Positions 1 through 11,849 of a stretch of DNA of 64,000 nt are shown piece by piece. Each line of letters starts with the position of its first letter. Positions within the stretch are counted from its first letter, which is position 1. The position numbers and the translations under genes are program-made. The stretch spans positions 129,536 to 193,535 of the forward strand of contig MNCI01009243.1 in the NCBI GenBank assembly GCA_015680685.1, in the 5' to 3' direction. The notes under the pieces are model-generated. The model made no database searches. It was not told the origin of the DNA and was given only the letters and a program-made list of their open reading frames with translations. The DNA comes from Gnetum montanum. Lineage: Eukaryota > Streptophyta > Gnetopsida > Gnetales > Gnetaceae.

Positions 1-2380
1 TTGGCACATGTGGAGATTCATGAGCAACTTCAAGCCTCTTCTTTATGATCCACCATCTCAAGCAATGATGAATGATAATTGGGAGAATTTTATCAACTTT
101 GGAAAAACAAACAAGATGATGCCATGGTGAAAGTTGAGGGAGTCATAGTGCCATACTTTATAGAAGCAATTGTAAAGGCACTAAATGTACCAAATGTTGG
201 AGCCAACATAGCTCAAATATTCACAAGGTCTGATACATATGTAAGGAATCTATGGTTGCAAAGGGAATATGGAACTATTGAAAAAGAGCATAGTGGATTA
301 TCTATTGTTGAGAAGATTTATTTTAAGATTGGATCACACCACATATTCTCCATGAAGATGATTAATTAGATTTTCACCTGTGTTGCTAGAGGAAGTGATG
401 TTTTGATGGGGAAAGTCCAAGCCAACATTGATTATCTACTATTCCTAGAAATATAGAGAAGGTTTGAGAAAAAGAAGACATGAAAAGCTACTTTGCCATT
501 CCTTTGTCTTGGTAGAAAGTTATGTTGATAAGCTAAAAGATGTCATTTGCAAGGCCCAGTGTGCATCATACATTGAAATGTCCAAGCCAATGCCACCCAA
601 GAAAGATCAATTTGAAAAACTAGTAGGCACTGATCCTATTATAGGATCCACACTAGTGACAAACATTCCAGTCATAGGAATAGAATAAGTAGGACCTAGT
701 GGGTCAACTCCAACTGCATAATGAACATGAAAAATTCCTTCATGAGCACAACAAGACTATAGATCCTTAATGAGCCATCTATAGCAAATAGTTGAAATAA
801 TAAGTTGGGGGAGCAGAGATGTCTCAAGCATGTACAAAGCTTGGGATAATTCAAATAGACCTACTATATTCACAAGAACCTCAAGTGTTCAAGTCTCTTT
901 GTAGGTAGGAGAGGATGATAATTGGACATGCAAGATCTTAAGGAACATTGAATTGTTCCAGTTAACATTAGAAATAGGAGGAGCCACAATTATGATAATG
1001 CAACATCAGGATGTAGTAGGATTAGCAAAATTTATAACAAATCACATCAAGGAATCTTTTAATGTTTCTGTTATGAAATTGGCCGATATTATTGGAACTA
1101 AAGATGTAAAAACCCTAGATAGGACAACAATGATTCATGTAGAGCATGAACATGTATTAGAGAGACTATTGTAGATAGGAAAAGTCATGCAGAATCTTTT
1201 TGATGTTCGAAGTGATATCACTACAATTTAGTTTGAATTGATCTCCACAAAAGGTAAACTAGTCATGACAAAAACCAATATGAACCATGTAAAGAGTGAC
1301 TAGCTTGACTAGCTTGATACATTGCACTTGACTAGCTTGCACAATTCAGAGATGAGTTGATGAACAAACAAAAATAAATGAAGATAAGCAAGAAGAAGGT
1401 AGCATGGAATGGTTAGCAGCAGATGCCTAGACATATGCACATGCCAAGGTCATTGCTACATTTGAAGAAAAGAATAAGGTAACTGCTATAGAAAATATGA
1501 GGTTGACAGACATTGAGAAGAAGAAAAATGTACTAAAAAAAAGCATCCATCAATTGAGTGAGCAATTCACCAAAGTCAACATTGACATAAGATAATTGAT
1601 TTGAGAAAAAAGAACATTATCAATGGAAGAAGTATGTGTAGTATGACAGAAATAAACAATTGAAATTAGCAAGTGGCAAAACAAGGCTAAAATCATGAAA
1701 GGTTGAAAGAGCATTTCAGAGATCAAGTGGGCATGTACAAGTAAATCAATAAGAAGGAAATCTAGATGATGAAAGCTAGAATTAGTTACATCACAGAACA
1801 GACACTTGATTGGAAACCCATCTTAGACAACCTTACCCACATTCATCATGAAAAAATAAAGAATAAAGACCTATAGATTAAGGACCTAATAGAATACATG
1901 AGGTTAGCACATCTCTGATATGCTAACTTGGCCATCTTAATAGTAGCTAGGCCAAGAATAGAACTAGAGTAGAAAGTACCTAGAGTATACTCAATGTATG
2001 AAAAAGAGTTTGTAGATATGAAAGATACACAACAAAAGGTTTACATAGCAAACTTTGAACTACAAGTAGTCAAGGGTATCTACTAGGATCAAAAGGATGT
2101 AATAGAAAACCTGACCAATAGAATGATAGATTAGTAAGGGCTAAAGAAAATGGCTAGAGCTATTGAAGAAGAAAGGATGCAATTTGTAGCATGAAACATC
2201 AAAGCCAATAAGATGTTTTCATAGTTGTCCTGTCCTCGAAAAGTATTGACTCTAGCCAATATTTCTAAATTCACATGGATGGTACATGATCCTAGATTAG
2301 AGTAAGAAAAACTCAGAGCAATTCTAGAAACTAAACAACAAATGGAAAAGGCTAATGGAGGAGTCATGATTACCTGAAAC
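1..2380 (+). pseudogene. Element A ORF3 remnant (third gene downstream of pol)
   Basis: Pieces in shifting + frames match the ORF3 copy of element B along its whole length. The N-terminal block at 79-369 contains VKALNVPNVGANIAQI, against AKVLNVPNQRAKVAQI in B. A middle block follows at 464-688 (SKPMPPKKD). The block at 953-1174 holds HQDVVGLAKFITNHIKE, against HHDVVGVTKVITNHIKE in B. From about 1380 to 2340 a long run rich in K, E, Q and I looks like coiled coil, and the end near 2280-2380 contains MVHDPRLE. Many stops and frameshifts show it is dead, and the true start lies left of the window. I do not recognise a named family. The N-terminal block faintly resembles the 'putative plant transposon protein' type. 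Confidence 0.65.
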
Positions 2381-2598
2381 ATGAAGATACTACATTGAGC
2401 TTAGTTTTATTTTTTCTTTATCTTATATATCAATGATGCGTTACATGATAATTTAGAAACATCACTCGAACCACGATGTGACATTCATAGTAGAGTTAGT
2501 CATGTATATATGTGTCATAATGTTAAAGTCTATGTAATCCCACATGTTTATAAAGAAATTTATCCTTCTTTTGTTTGAAATCGAGGATGAGTTTTTAG

Positions 2599-2613
2599 TT
2601 AGTCATGAGGGTA
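2599..2613 (+). promoter_or_regulatory. Element A polypurine tract
   Basis: TTAGTCATGAGGGTA sits directly before the LTR start TGAGAA. It is the + strand form of the tract found beside the 3' LTRs of C, D, F and H (TTAGTCATGGGGGTA before TGATGA). By analogy it primes plus-strand DNA synthesis. The upstream context GAGGATGAGTTTTTAG also matches the other elements. Confidence 0.65.
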
Positions 2614-2702
2614 TGAGAAAATACTTTATCATGAAGACTATAGTATCATAGCTCTACATACATCATTGTAGATGCAATGTAGTGGGCCATGGTCATGCCT
2701 AT
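2614..2702 (+). repeat. Element A 3' LTR, first piece
   Basis: This is the start of U3. It holds TGTAGATGC and GCAATGTAG words like those in the LTRs of B, E and H. It is cut at 2702 by the terminus of B's 3' LTR. Its continuation is at 31929-32361. Confidence 0.6.
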
Positions 2703-2928
2703 TAATGAGTGGTGGAGGATCTAACACCTAATCATACAAGATATGAGTGTTCATGCGCAATACTGGTCAAACTTTGCGGATAAGGTAATGTGATTATACT
2801 AGTAATTTTTTAGTGTTTTCCATCGTTGTCTTTCCACGTGAGTTAGTAAAATGAATGTGTATGGTTTAACTCATAGTGAGGTATATGATAATTGATGTTG
2901 AATTGGCCATTATGCTCCTAATAATCAT
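2703..2928 (-). repeat. Element B 3' LTR, first piece
   Basis: This matches the start of the B-type LTRs at 20225 and 31010 (in + sense GGAG/GGAT, CTAACACC, CATACGAGATATGAGTG, TATGGTTTAACTCA). The sequence breaks at ATCAT (2924-2928) where element C begins, and resumes at 11820 with the duplicated ATCAT followed by GAAGTGAAAG. Confidence 0.75.
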
Positions 2929-3750
2929 TGATGAGTGGCAAGGTACCCTTACGCTCAACCATATGAATGACAAGTGTTCACACGCAATCTGGTTGAACTT
3001 CATAGACCTTAAGTTCCTATGTACATTAGTTCAAGGAAGTGAAATGTAATCGAGATGATCATTGTCTTCTCAGTTCCACTCGTGAGGTACAATTTTATGG
3101 TTAAGTACAACTAAGGTATATGATTTTCACGATTTTATGTTTTATAAATTTAATTGCCTAAAGAAAGAATAAAAGGTAGAGTAATTTAATATCTAATTCA
3201 TCTATTGCCTAGCTAAGCTAAAACAAGTATCTGTTCCCACTCTCTAGACACATCCTGAATGCATATAGTGATGTTGGGTTACCAAATGTTAAGCATTTCT
3301 AGGTTATGAAGCACTATATGTATGCTCGAAGTGGTCGTGCTGGTGTTCATTAACAACTAGAAATTAATTGCTTAATTAAAATGCATTAAGATAAAGTGCA
3401 TGAATATGAAATGCATTAAAGGAAACATTAATATCTTCTCAGTGCTACAAGGATTATCAAAAGGGCTCATCTTTATTTCCATCACACTACTGTGCTTAGG
3501 TACATTAGTGCTCAAATAAAGATCTGTACACACTTAGACTTTTGTGGCAAGCAATTAAAAATATTCTAACTTTGAAATGGCTAAACTACAAGAACTTCGT
3601 TACTCTATGAAAAACTAATCATGAAATTGTGTGCCCAAGCACTATATTTATAGGTTAGCATATACCTCGCGATATTGGATATTTGACATCACATCTTGGG
3701 ATCTGATATCGGGTATCCAATATCGAAGCACATCAAAACATGATTCATCA
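2929..3750 (-). repeat. Element C 3' LTR
   Basis: It runs from TGATGAGTGG to ATTCATCA in + sense, 822 bp, and begins and ends with the inverted repeat TGATGA/TCATCA. It aligns over its length with the LTR at 10971-11819. In element sense the U3 part has GATATC-type words (3660-3725) followed by the TATA box TATAAATATA (complement of 3643-3652). Confidence 0.85.
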
Positions 3751-3765
3751 TACCCCCATGACTAA
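3751..3765 (-). promoter_or_regulatory. Element C polypurine tract
   Basis: The complement reads TTAGTCATGGGGGTA and touches the U3 end of the 3' LTR. This position and composition are those of the plus-strand primer in LTR retrotransposons. Confidence 0.7.
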
Positions 3766-5487
3766 ATGAAAACTCATCCTTGAGTGAATAAGAGGAGGAA
3801 CAAGTTCCTTACAAAATATTAGGTAGGTATGGGATTATTGATTGACATAAAGACTTAACTAAGATGAAACAGATAAATTCTAAGTGCTCAAGTGTATGGA
3901 TTACAATCTTTTACAAAATTGGGTGTTCATGACAAGAGAAGTAAACACCCTAGACAAATTGACATCCCACTCCTCTAGTAGTTGAAGAGTGAGGGAGAAG
4001 GTTCAATGATCATGCATAGTCCTCATCACATGATGCTGTTGCTTATCTATTGGTGAAGACAATCCTATTTCTAGTTTGCACTTTCCACTACAATCAGAAC
4101 AAAATCATGGATTATTGTGCAATGTGTAACATATAGCTTTGAAGTACCTTGTCTCGTTGGTGGTTACGCTTGGCTAGGTTGTAATTATGGTTGATTGATT
4201 TTGTTAATAATGTTAGTAAGAAGACTAAAAAATAGGGAAAAATGGATAAGAAGCCCATTATGAAATTTGAAAAAGTTTAAACATGATGAAATGCTTAAAG
4301 AGGGTTTAAGAATTCACAACAATAAAAAAATGATTTCACTAAAAAAACGTTATGAAGATGTGCACAGTTGGATGTCATTGATGTGGCATGAAAAAGGATT
4401 TGATTGTGAGGATGTTTAAGTGTAAAGAACTTAATTGACCCAACCAAAAGATATGTAAGTGGGTCTTTCCTAAAGTAGGCACGTGCCCTTAATTATCCTT
4501 ACATAACTTCAAACTAAGGAGTCCTGATAAAATCCATTTGTAGTCTAGAACAAAACCAACCATGTTCAGTGACATCACATCATCACTCTAAGACGAGTTC
4601 ACTCCTCCTGAGATACAAAAGTGCTCCTACAGAAGAAGCACCATTCCTTATTAGAGAAGAAAAGAGAAGTAGAAAGTGAGGAAGGGCCTTAGTTATAGGG
4701 GACCTTTAGGCATGGGTAACATGTATTTCTAGTCCCATAACTAATTCTTGTAGCCCATTTATTTTGTCTAAGGGGTGTGCTTTGAATTCCCATTATTTTT
4801 TTGATGATGGAAACCACACCAATCAAAGACTTATTCAAATTCATGTTATTGGTTGACATGGAATGATAAGAAATCCATGAAAACACACATGCACCCAAGT
4901 AAGGAAAAGGGTACAAAGAGTACTAAATCCCCTTGAAGTCACACACTATTCAAACCTTTGAATTCTTTCCAAATTTAGAAACTACCAAAGTCATAAGTTT
5001 GTTAAAGTCTTATTAATGAAAAAGAGACTTCACACTTCTATAATAAGGAAAACCATAGAGTTTGTAAATGGGTGGATCTTGTGGACTCACTGCTTGTTTC
5101 ATGAAAAAGAAACCATGTCCTAGTTATTAGTAATAAAATTCAAAGCTAGAATCTAGACACCAACAATCAAATAACTAGCTAGCACATGTCCACATCAATC
5201 AAACACACTGTACCTAGTTGGCAATATGGCACGTTATTAGTAAAACATAATAAGAAAAGCACATCCAAATAAAGGAAAATAGCTAAGAAAGTGTAAAAGT
5301 GTAAAATATTTAAGAAAAATAGAATGTACTAATGATGTTGTAAATTAAAAAATTTGAAAATTAATAATGTAAAACAAAAGGGTGTAAGATAAAGAATGTG
5401 TAAAACAAAAGGTTGTAAAAGTAACAAAGTGTAAAATGCAAACATGTAAAACAAAAAGATGAAAAATTGAGGAGCTGATTATATAGT
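3766..5487 (-). other. Element C 3' non-coding region between pol and LTR
   Basis: I see no credible coding frame. It is collinear with element D 21199-22849. Two shared landmarks stand out. One is a block at about 4457-4482 (complement of AAGTGGGTC...AAAGTAGGC), which is also found in B, D, F and H. The other is a run at about 5265-5465, T-rich in element sense, of repeated GTAAAA/ACAAAA words just after the pol end. Confidence 0.6.
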
Positions 5488-8290
5488 TAACATGGATCGC
5501 CATCTCCCCCATGACTAAGTTGAAAAGAGGAGATTCAAAAGATTGAGTGTGGTTGTTCACCTGATGAGGTGTTTATTGAATTGATTGGGTTAGGATCATG
5601 GAAAGGTTTAACTTGTTGTATGTTTATCAACTATTTGTTGTCTAGATTCTCAGGTTTGTAGATCATCATTGCCCCAAAAGGAAAAGTTTCATAAATTATA
5701 TAAGGTCCTTCCCACAACATTTGGAACTTATTTTATTGAGGTATAGGTATGGGGTTCCAGTAGAGGACCTTATCTCCTGATTGAAATTTGACTTTTCTAA
5801 TTAGGTCATTATGCTTTTTGTTGAATGCCTTATGCATCTTGTTAGATGATAGGACTACTAATTGATTTTTGTTTAGCAAGTTGAGATTCATTAATAATTT
5901 TTTTATGCTAGACTCAAGTCAAGGTCGAGGTTACAGGCTGTTGAAAGTGTATAGAGCTTAGATTGAACAAGAAGTGTTGGTAATTTTCCATACATTAGCT
6001 CATAGGGAAAATAGCCTATAGGAAGTTTTCGTGTTAAGCGATAGGCCCAAAGAACATCATTGAGTTTTGTGCTCTAGTATTTCCTATATTTGATAATAGT
6101 TCTTGTTAGTATCTTTGTGATTTCCCTATTTATAACTTTAGCTTGACCATTGGCTTGGGAGTGGTAGGGTGTTGTTAGTTTAGGTTCAACCTCCAAGCAT
6201 TGCATAAGCTTCTGAAAGGTAGTGCCTATAAAGTGAGTTTCATTATTAGAAATTAATGCACGTGGCACACCAAACTTGTTGACAACATTTTTTTTATAAA
6301 TCAAGCATTAGTAGAAAATGTACAGTTGGTGATGGTTGCTACTTCTGCCCATTTTGTACAATAGTCAATAGTGACTATGATGTACACCTTTCCATTTGAC
6401 ATGGGTATGATGGAACTCATGAAATCAATGCCATAAATGTTGAAGGGTTCCAATGGTTGCATCCATTGTTGAGGTTCCTCCATTTGTGTAGTCATTCCAT
6501 CATCTTGTTGGTAGTGCTTACAAGAGTGGATGTATTGATGAGTATCCCTAAAGATTATTGGCCAATAGTACCCTGCCATCAGGATTTTAATGGCCATGCA
6601 TCTCCTAGCATCTCCTAGAATTAGAGTTTCTATAAGTTTCTCCTTTAGTTGTTGGAAATATTTTTCACATTTCATCTCTAAAAAAATGGAGAATCTTTCT
6701 TTATTAAGTTAACCAATAGTTTTACAATCTTAGAGAAATTCTTTATGAATTATTGGTAGTAGCTAGTGTGTCCAAGGAATGACCGAACATCTTTGACAGT
6801 CTCTAGTTGGTGTGTTCTTCCTTGGATGACCCTTATTTTTTCAGGGTTAAAAGTTGATTCCTGCTTGCAATATTTTGTGCCCCAANCATAATATGTCATT
6901 TGGTCTATGCAATGCTCCTACTATATTCTAATACTTGGTCCTTATAATTTTTCAACATCAGATGGATAGTGATGTGGAATTCTTCATGGATGACTTCTCC
7001 ACCTATGGAGCTNAAAAAATTATAAAAGTAATGCCCAGATATTATGTCTAATACTTGATCAATGAATGGCAATGGAAAATGGTCCTTGAAAGTTGCCATA
7101 TTCAGTAGCTGAAAATCAATGTAGATCCACCACTTGCCATATTTCTTTGGCACAATCACGAGTGGACTAACCCACTTGCTATCTGCAATGGGATAAATAA
7201 ACATTGCCTTGAGGAGTTCAATTTTCTCCTTGATGATCTGCTTCAATTTTGGGTTTAATTACCTTTGTGGCTACCTCTTTGGCTTCATGGTTAGATCGAT
7301 GTACATATGATGTTGGCACATCTGAGGATCAATCCCTATGAGTTTGGGATATGACCAAGCAAAGGTTGTTGATCATTTGTTAACCACATTCAATAGCATC
7401 TATTTTTGTTCTAGAGCAAGATTGGCATTTATTATTACTGACTTCCCATTTTTCAAGAATACATATTCTATTTTAACTAGTAGATTTTTTAATTCAAGGG
7501 GCTCTTACTTAAAATTTTTAAGAATTTCCAACTCTTCCCAATAGGTATCATCATTTGCATTATCAGAGAGTTGGTGATGAACTTGCTCTACTTTGTCCAT
7601 GGTTGTGACATATGCACATGTTAGGCTCTTAGGAGGTTCCATGCAAAGTATGCTACTTTTAGAATTAGTAGTTAGCCACTGGGTGTCCTCTTATTTTGTG
7701 GCTGATGTATATAGACATCTTTGAATATCAGCTTCTAGTGCACACTACTTGCATGCAGAGATGGATGCTTGTTTCACTAACCATAGTTTCTGCACATAAT
7801 TGCACCTTGTATTGTTATACGTGATTCATGGAACTCCTTCTCGATCTTCCCAAATGCATTTTCTTTAGATATTTCTAGGGAAAGATCTCTGATGTCCATT
7901 TTTTTATCAACAGTGCTTAGCCATGCCCTTCCCATGATGATTAGGAAGTCCCCTTTGTAGTTCTCTATGTTGATTACTAGGAAATCAACAAGATAAGATC
8001 ACCCATAGAAAATGGTCACAATATCCTCAACCAATCCTAATGGAGTAGTGATGGACTAGTCTGCCAATTCTAATATGATATTACTCTTCTTGAGAGGTGG
8101 CAGGTTTCATGTAGTATACATTTCATGAAAAATCAAATTGACATAGAACCTGAATCAAGAAGAGTTTTACATGGTTCATTCTTAGCAATTTGCAAATAAA
8201 TAAGAGGACTCCTAGGATTAGCTAATTTCTTAGGAAGGTTTCTAGCATGGATCTAATTAGATATGACATGAGTAAGCATAATAGTATGGA
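5488..8290 (-). pseudogene. Element C pol: protease, RT and integrase, decayed
   Basis: The protease shows LLDSGS near 8160. The RT N-terminal half (7246-7020) reads SKWVSPLVIVPKK, then ATFKDHFPLPFIDQVLD, typical of Ty3/gypsy RT. The RT core (6887-7012) is present but inverted between two Ns. Downstream, KNFSKI-like sequence at about 6710-6740 is followed almost at once by the integrase zinc-finger region (6675), so most of RNase H is missing. In the integrase (6675-5490) the first acidic residue is kept (GIDFMSS), the second has become N (ISNNETHF) and the third K (GQAKVINRE). The second zinc-finger Cys is Tyr (CKHYQQ). It cannot be active. The C-terminus overlaps a polypurine-like motif at 5503-5519. 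Confidence 0.8.
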
Positions 8291-10811
8291 TCCTAGGTGG
8301 TATTTGGTTTGAAGGGAACTCAAAAGAAGTTGATACAGAGAGAGATGAAGAAACAAGGTTACGAATTATAGATGTTTGTGAGGACTTAGGTGAAGTATGG
8401 GATCGAAAGAAAGGTATTTTCTTTGATCGAGTGTTTGAACCACTTGGTTGATGAACTAACTATAGATTAATGACCTTGGTGGCATTGCATTATTGTGGTT
8501 GAGCTAGGAGTTCATCCTACATAGATGGAGTAGGTGGTAGCTATGCAGAGGGTGAAGGAGCATGTGCAAAAATAGGAAGAGGATAAGGGTAAAAGGTGGT
8601 ATCCCTTCTTGCACGTGGAGAATGAGTTCGATAATAATTAGGAGGGTAGTAGTGAGGTTGAAAATTTGAAACATAACTATAAGTATCACATGGAGACAAG
8701 GGTTACTGAATGTAATACCCATATGGATTAGGTTATCTGTAAGGGTATTGTTGCCTTGGTAGTGCCAGCACCCATGACTGTGGTTGTTGCAACTATTGAT
8801 ATTGCTTGTATGGTTGTCAAAGAGTTCCACTTGGATAAGATTGTTGTTGCTAGTGAAACTACCTAAAATTTCCTTGAGGATAAGGTAATTGTCTAGTTGT
8901 TTACCTTTGTGCTAGTCATGGATTCAAAGCATACATCCCAGAGTCTTGTAAGTGTTACACAATAGGACAACATCCCTTAGGATGTTCATAATGGTAGATG
9001 TCACACCCACTATCATCATCTAATATTCTTCTGTGACTTCTCCTATTATAATAATCTTTCCCTTACCTCTTTGATAGGCACATTTAGCTTCCTTATGTCT
9101 CCTATGCTCACGACCACTACCTTGTGCTTTGGATTCTTTAGTAATTTTTAGGATAGCTTAAAATTTGCTATCTATGAAGTCCCATAATTAATCAACTATA
9201 GTTGTAATTTCATATGAAATTTTTGAAATGGCAAGGTTTTTTTGTTCACCACCTCATGAAGTGATGATTCTTCCTCACTGTCATAGAATCAAACCTTCCT
9301 CTTACGAAAGGAATGATTATGGTTATACTCTTTTTCACTTTCTTATTTCCTTAATTCTCCTTCCTCTTTAGCTACCTGCTTGGTCAATCTTTGGATTTGA
9401 TTGATGCTTAATTTTGATACTCATCCTTGGGTATAGACGTTAAGAGTTCTTCTTGTTTCTAATCGAAGCTTATCTATAATGTGGCAAAGTTGGTCTAGTT
9501 GAGAATAACCATGACTAGGACATCTGTGCACTAAGGAATAGTATTGGCCTATGGTGGCATCCAAGGGTTTGGGTGTCCCTTACTTCCATCCTTGGATCTA
9601 CCTCCTCAAGTTGGACACTCAAGAGTACGTTTGACATTTTTCATTCAACAACTTAAGCATTGTACTCCATCGTTTGATAGATTTCAGTTCAAAGGACCAG
9701 TACCAGTTTTTTTGCTTCTTTAATGAGTGTCCTAGGAAACAACTTGAGCTTCTGCCACTCATTTTCTAAATTCTACAAGGCACATGCATCTTGAAAAGCT
9801 TGGAGATGGTTCTGTGGACCTAAGTTATATCTCCCTTTGAATTTAGGAATATTGTTCATGTCTAATCTTTTGATTCGACTATCCTTTACATGCTTTGTGA
9901 GAATTTGTACTACCTCTATAATATTTAGCATACTTTGGATAGCAATAAAGGCTCATCAAGGCCATGATTTTGGTGCCTACGATGCCCTTTGCTACCCCTT
10001 TCATTCATGATGGTGGATCTCTCTTGACTGCCTGTGCCCTTGGTCATGACTTGCCCAATAGTTCCTTTGATCATTTTGGTCTTGTCGACCACATCCATCA
10101 TGATTTCACCCCTTACAGTTGTGGTTGGAGCCAGAAGAAGAAGAAGATGATGACAAAGGTGAAGAGGAAGGAGGATTAGCACCATCATGGTGCCTACTAC
10201 CCCTTTTATGGTGATCATAGCCATGATAACGATCTTGTTTCTTGTTCGCATCCCTACCTCAACTCTCCTCCTTGGATCCTCCTTTATCATTGGATCCATT
10301 CTTGTCAGAACTAGGAATGTGGATCATGGATTGTAGGTTTTGGTTTTGACTTCTCTCACCAAAATCAAAGAGAGGAATTTCACTCAATGAAAAACCCCTA
10401 GAGAAGGGTTCTCCACGATCTTTTTGGTACAACAAGAATGGAGAATCATAGAACCACTTTCTCTTTGAAAATTCATGGGATTGTTTTAGCTATCGATCCC
10501 TAAGACATTGTGCCTTAGTGGAATGATAATCCCTAGTGTCACTATCTTGCACAATGTACTTAGCATGAACTCCTTGGAGACCTAATCATACAAGAGCTTG
10601 TTGAAGCATCGTAGGAACGGATCGATTAGGCAGCAAAACAATGTTGCCCTTCATGTCAAGTCACCACAACTATTCATCCTAGTGTAAGATGAAGGTGAAG
10701 TTGGGTACGTACTCATCAAGATGAGCATATACCACTTGATAATGTTGGGACATCTACTGATGAACTCCATCAGGCTTGGGCAAAGAATCACTCTTATGAG
10801 AAGAAGACATT
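8291..10811 (-). pseudogene. Element C gag, decayed
   Basis: The start is the ATG at 10811, reading MSSSHKSDSLPKPDG. The start matches D, where the same place reads ATT. The N-terminal domain continues NIVLLPNRSVPTMLQQAL. A stretch rich in R, D, H and S follows at about 10300-9960, then the gag core with ITNSMRIP-like and YQT-type sequence, then a zinc-knuckle remnant near 8980 (CDIYHYEHPKGCC, with one Cys lost). The C-terminus is rich in Q, P and Y (8830-8520). Stops and shifts run throughout. The D copy is collinear and slightly better kept. Confidence 0.75.
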
Positions 10812-10951
10812 TTATGCTAGAAAATAAAAATGCAGTGTGCTTTTAGAAATTATTATATTTATTTTAAAGTATGATATGACTCTAGGATTTTTTGTAATGA
10901 TTTTGAATAACTTACACTAAATCCTAGATAGTGCACATAACGATTAAAAGG

Positions 10952-10969
10952 TCCTTGGAAATGATGCCA
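10952..10969 (-). promoter_or_regulatory. Element C primer binding site (tRNA-Asp type)
   Basis: One base inside the 5' LTR the - strand reads TGGCATCATTTCCAAGGA. It matches 12 of 18 bases of the plant tRNA-Asp 3' end complement (TGGCGCCGTTGCCGGGGA), and all six differences are transitions, as expected from methyl-cytosine decay. Confidence 0.7.
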
Positions 10970-10970
10970 A

Positions 10971-11819
10971 TGATGATCGACGAGGTACCCCTACACCCAA
11001 CTATATGAATCACAAGTGTTCATGTGTGATTTGATCAAACTCCATAGACCTTAAGTTCCTAAGTACATTGGTTCAAAGAAGTGAAATCTAACTGGGCCGA
11101 TTATTGTCTTCTTAGTTCCACTCGCGAAGTAAAAGTTTATGGTTAAGTGCAACTAAGGTATATGATTTTTATGATTTTATGTTTTATAAATTTAATCACT
11201 GAGAGCAAGAATAAAAGGTAAAGTAATTTAATATCTAATTAATCTACTACTAGCTAGCCTAACACAAGTACCTATTCCCACTCTTTGGACACATCCTAAA
11301 TGCATATAGCACTGCTGGGTTACCAAACGTTAAGTGTTTTTGGGTTACCAAGCATTATATGTATGCTTGAAGTGGTTGTGCTCATGCTTATTAACAACTA
11401 GAAATTAATTGTTTAATTAAAATGCATTAAGATAAAGTGCATGAATATTAAATGCATTAAAGGAAACATTAATCTATTCTTAGTGTTATAAGGATTATTA
11501 AAAGGGCTTGTCTTTATTTCTATCACACTGCTATGCTCAAGTACATTAGTGCTCGAATAAATATCCGTACACACTCAAACTTCTATTGTGGGCACTTAGA
11601 AATATTCTAACTCTAGAATGACTAAACTGTAAGAACTTCATTACTCTATGAAAAACTAATCATGAAATCATGTGCCCAAGCACTATATTTATAGGCTAGC
11701 ATATATCCTGTGATATTGGATATTTAACATCATATCTTGGGGTTTGATATTAGGTTTTTGATATCAAGGCTCTAATATCATGTATTTGATATCGGAGCAC
11801 ATCAGAACACAATTCATCA
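10971..11819 (-). repeat. Element C 5' LTR
   Basis: 849 bp, from TGATGATCGA to ATTCATCA in + sense, pairing with 2929-3750. The TATA box is the complement of 11684-11693, downstream (element sense) of several GATATC-like words at 11710-11800. It is followed by the target duplicate ATCAT (11820-11824). Confidence 0.85.
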
Positions 11820-11849
11820 ATCATGAAGTGAAAGTAAAGGTTTCTAAAT
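11820..11849 (-). repeat. Element B 3' LTR, second piece, fused to ORF3
   Basis: GAAGTGAAAGTAAAGG and TTTCTAAATCTAAG continue the B-type LTR as seen at 30180-30215 and 31230-31265. At CTAAG the sequence leaves the LTR and enters the stop end of ORF3. The rest of the LTR and the polypurine tract are therefore deleted here. Confidence 0.65.

Larger units (their letters stand above)
1..2702 (+). mobile_element. Element A: 3' end of an Athila-like LTR retrotransposon
   Basis: This is the only Athila-like element here read on the + strand. It enters from beyond the left edge. In order it shows the body of ORF3, a polypurine tract at 2599-2613, and the first 89 bases of its 3' LTR from 2614. The LTR stops at 2702 where element B begins, and similar LTR sequence in the same orientation resumes at about 31929. 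A is therefore the oldest layer of the left nest. Its gag, pol, primer site and 5' LTR are outside the window. Confidence 0.75.
2929..11819 (-). mobile_element. Element C: Athila-like gag-pol retrotransposon nested in B
   Basis: This is an element of 8.9 kb with two similar LTRs (2929-3750 and 10971-11819) and an exact 5-bp target duplication, ATCAT, at 2924-2928 and 11820-11824. On the - strand it reads 5' LTR, tRNA-Asp-type primer site, gag, protease, RT, integrase, about 1.7 kb of non-coding sequence, polypurine tract and 3' LTR. The RNase H domain is mostly deleted. There is no ORF3. It lies within B's 3' LTR, so it is younger than B. Confidence 0.85.

Noticed and set aside
9925-10299. 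124-codon - strand frame rich in M, T and L
   Set aside because: It is a shifted reading of the R/D/H/S-rich gag segment of element C. The true frame is shown by the collinear gag of D.
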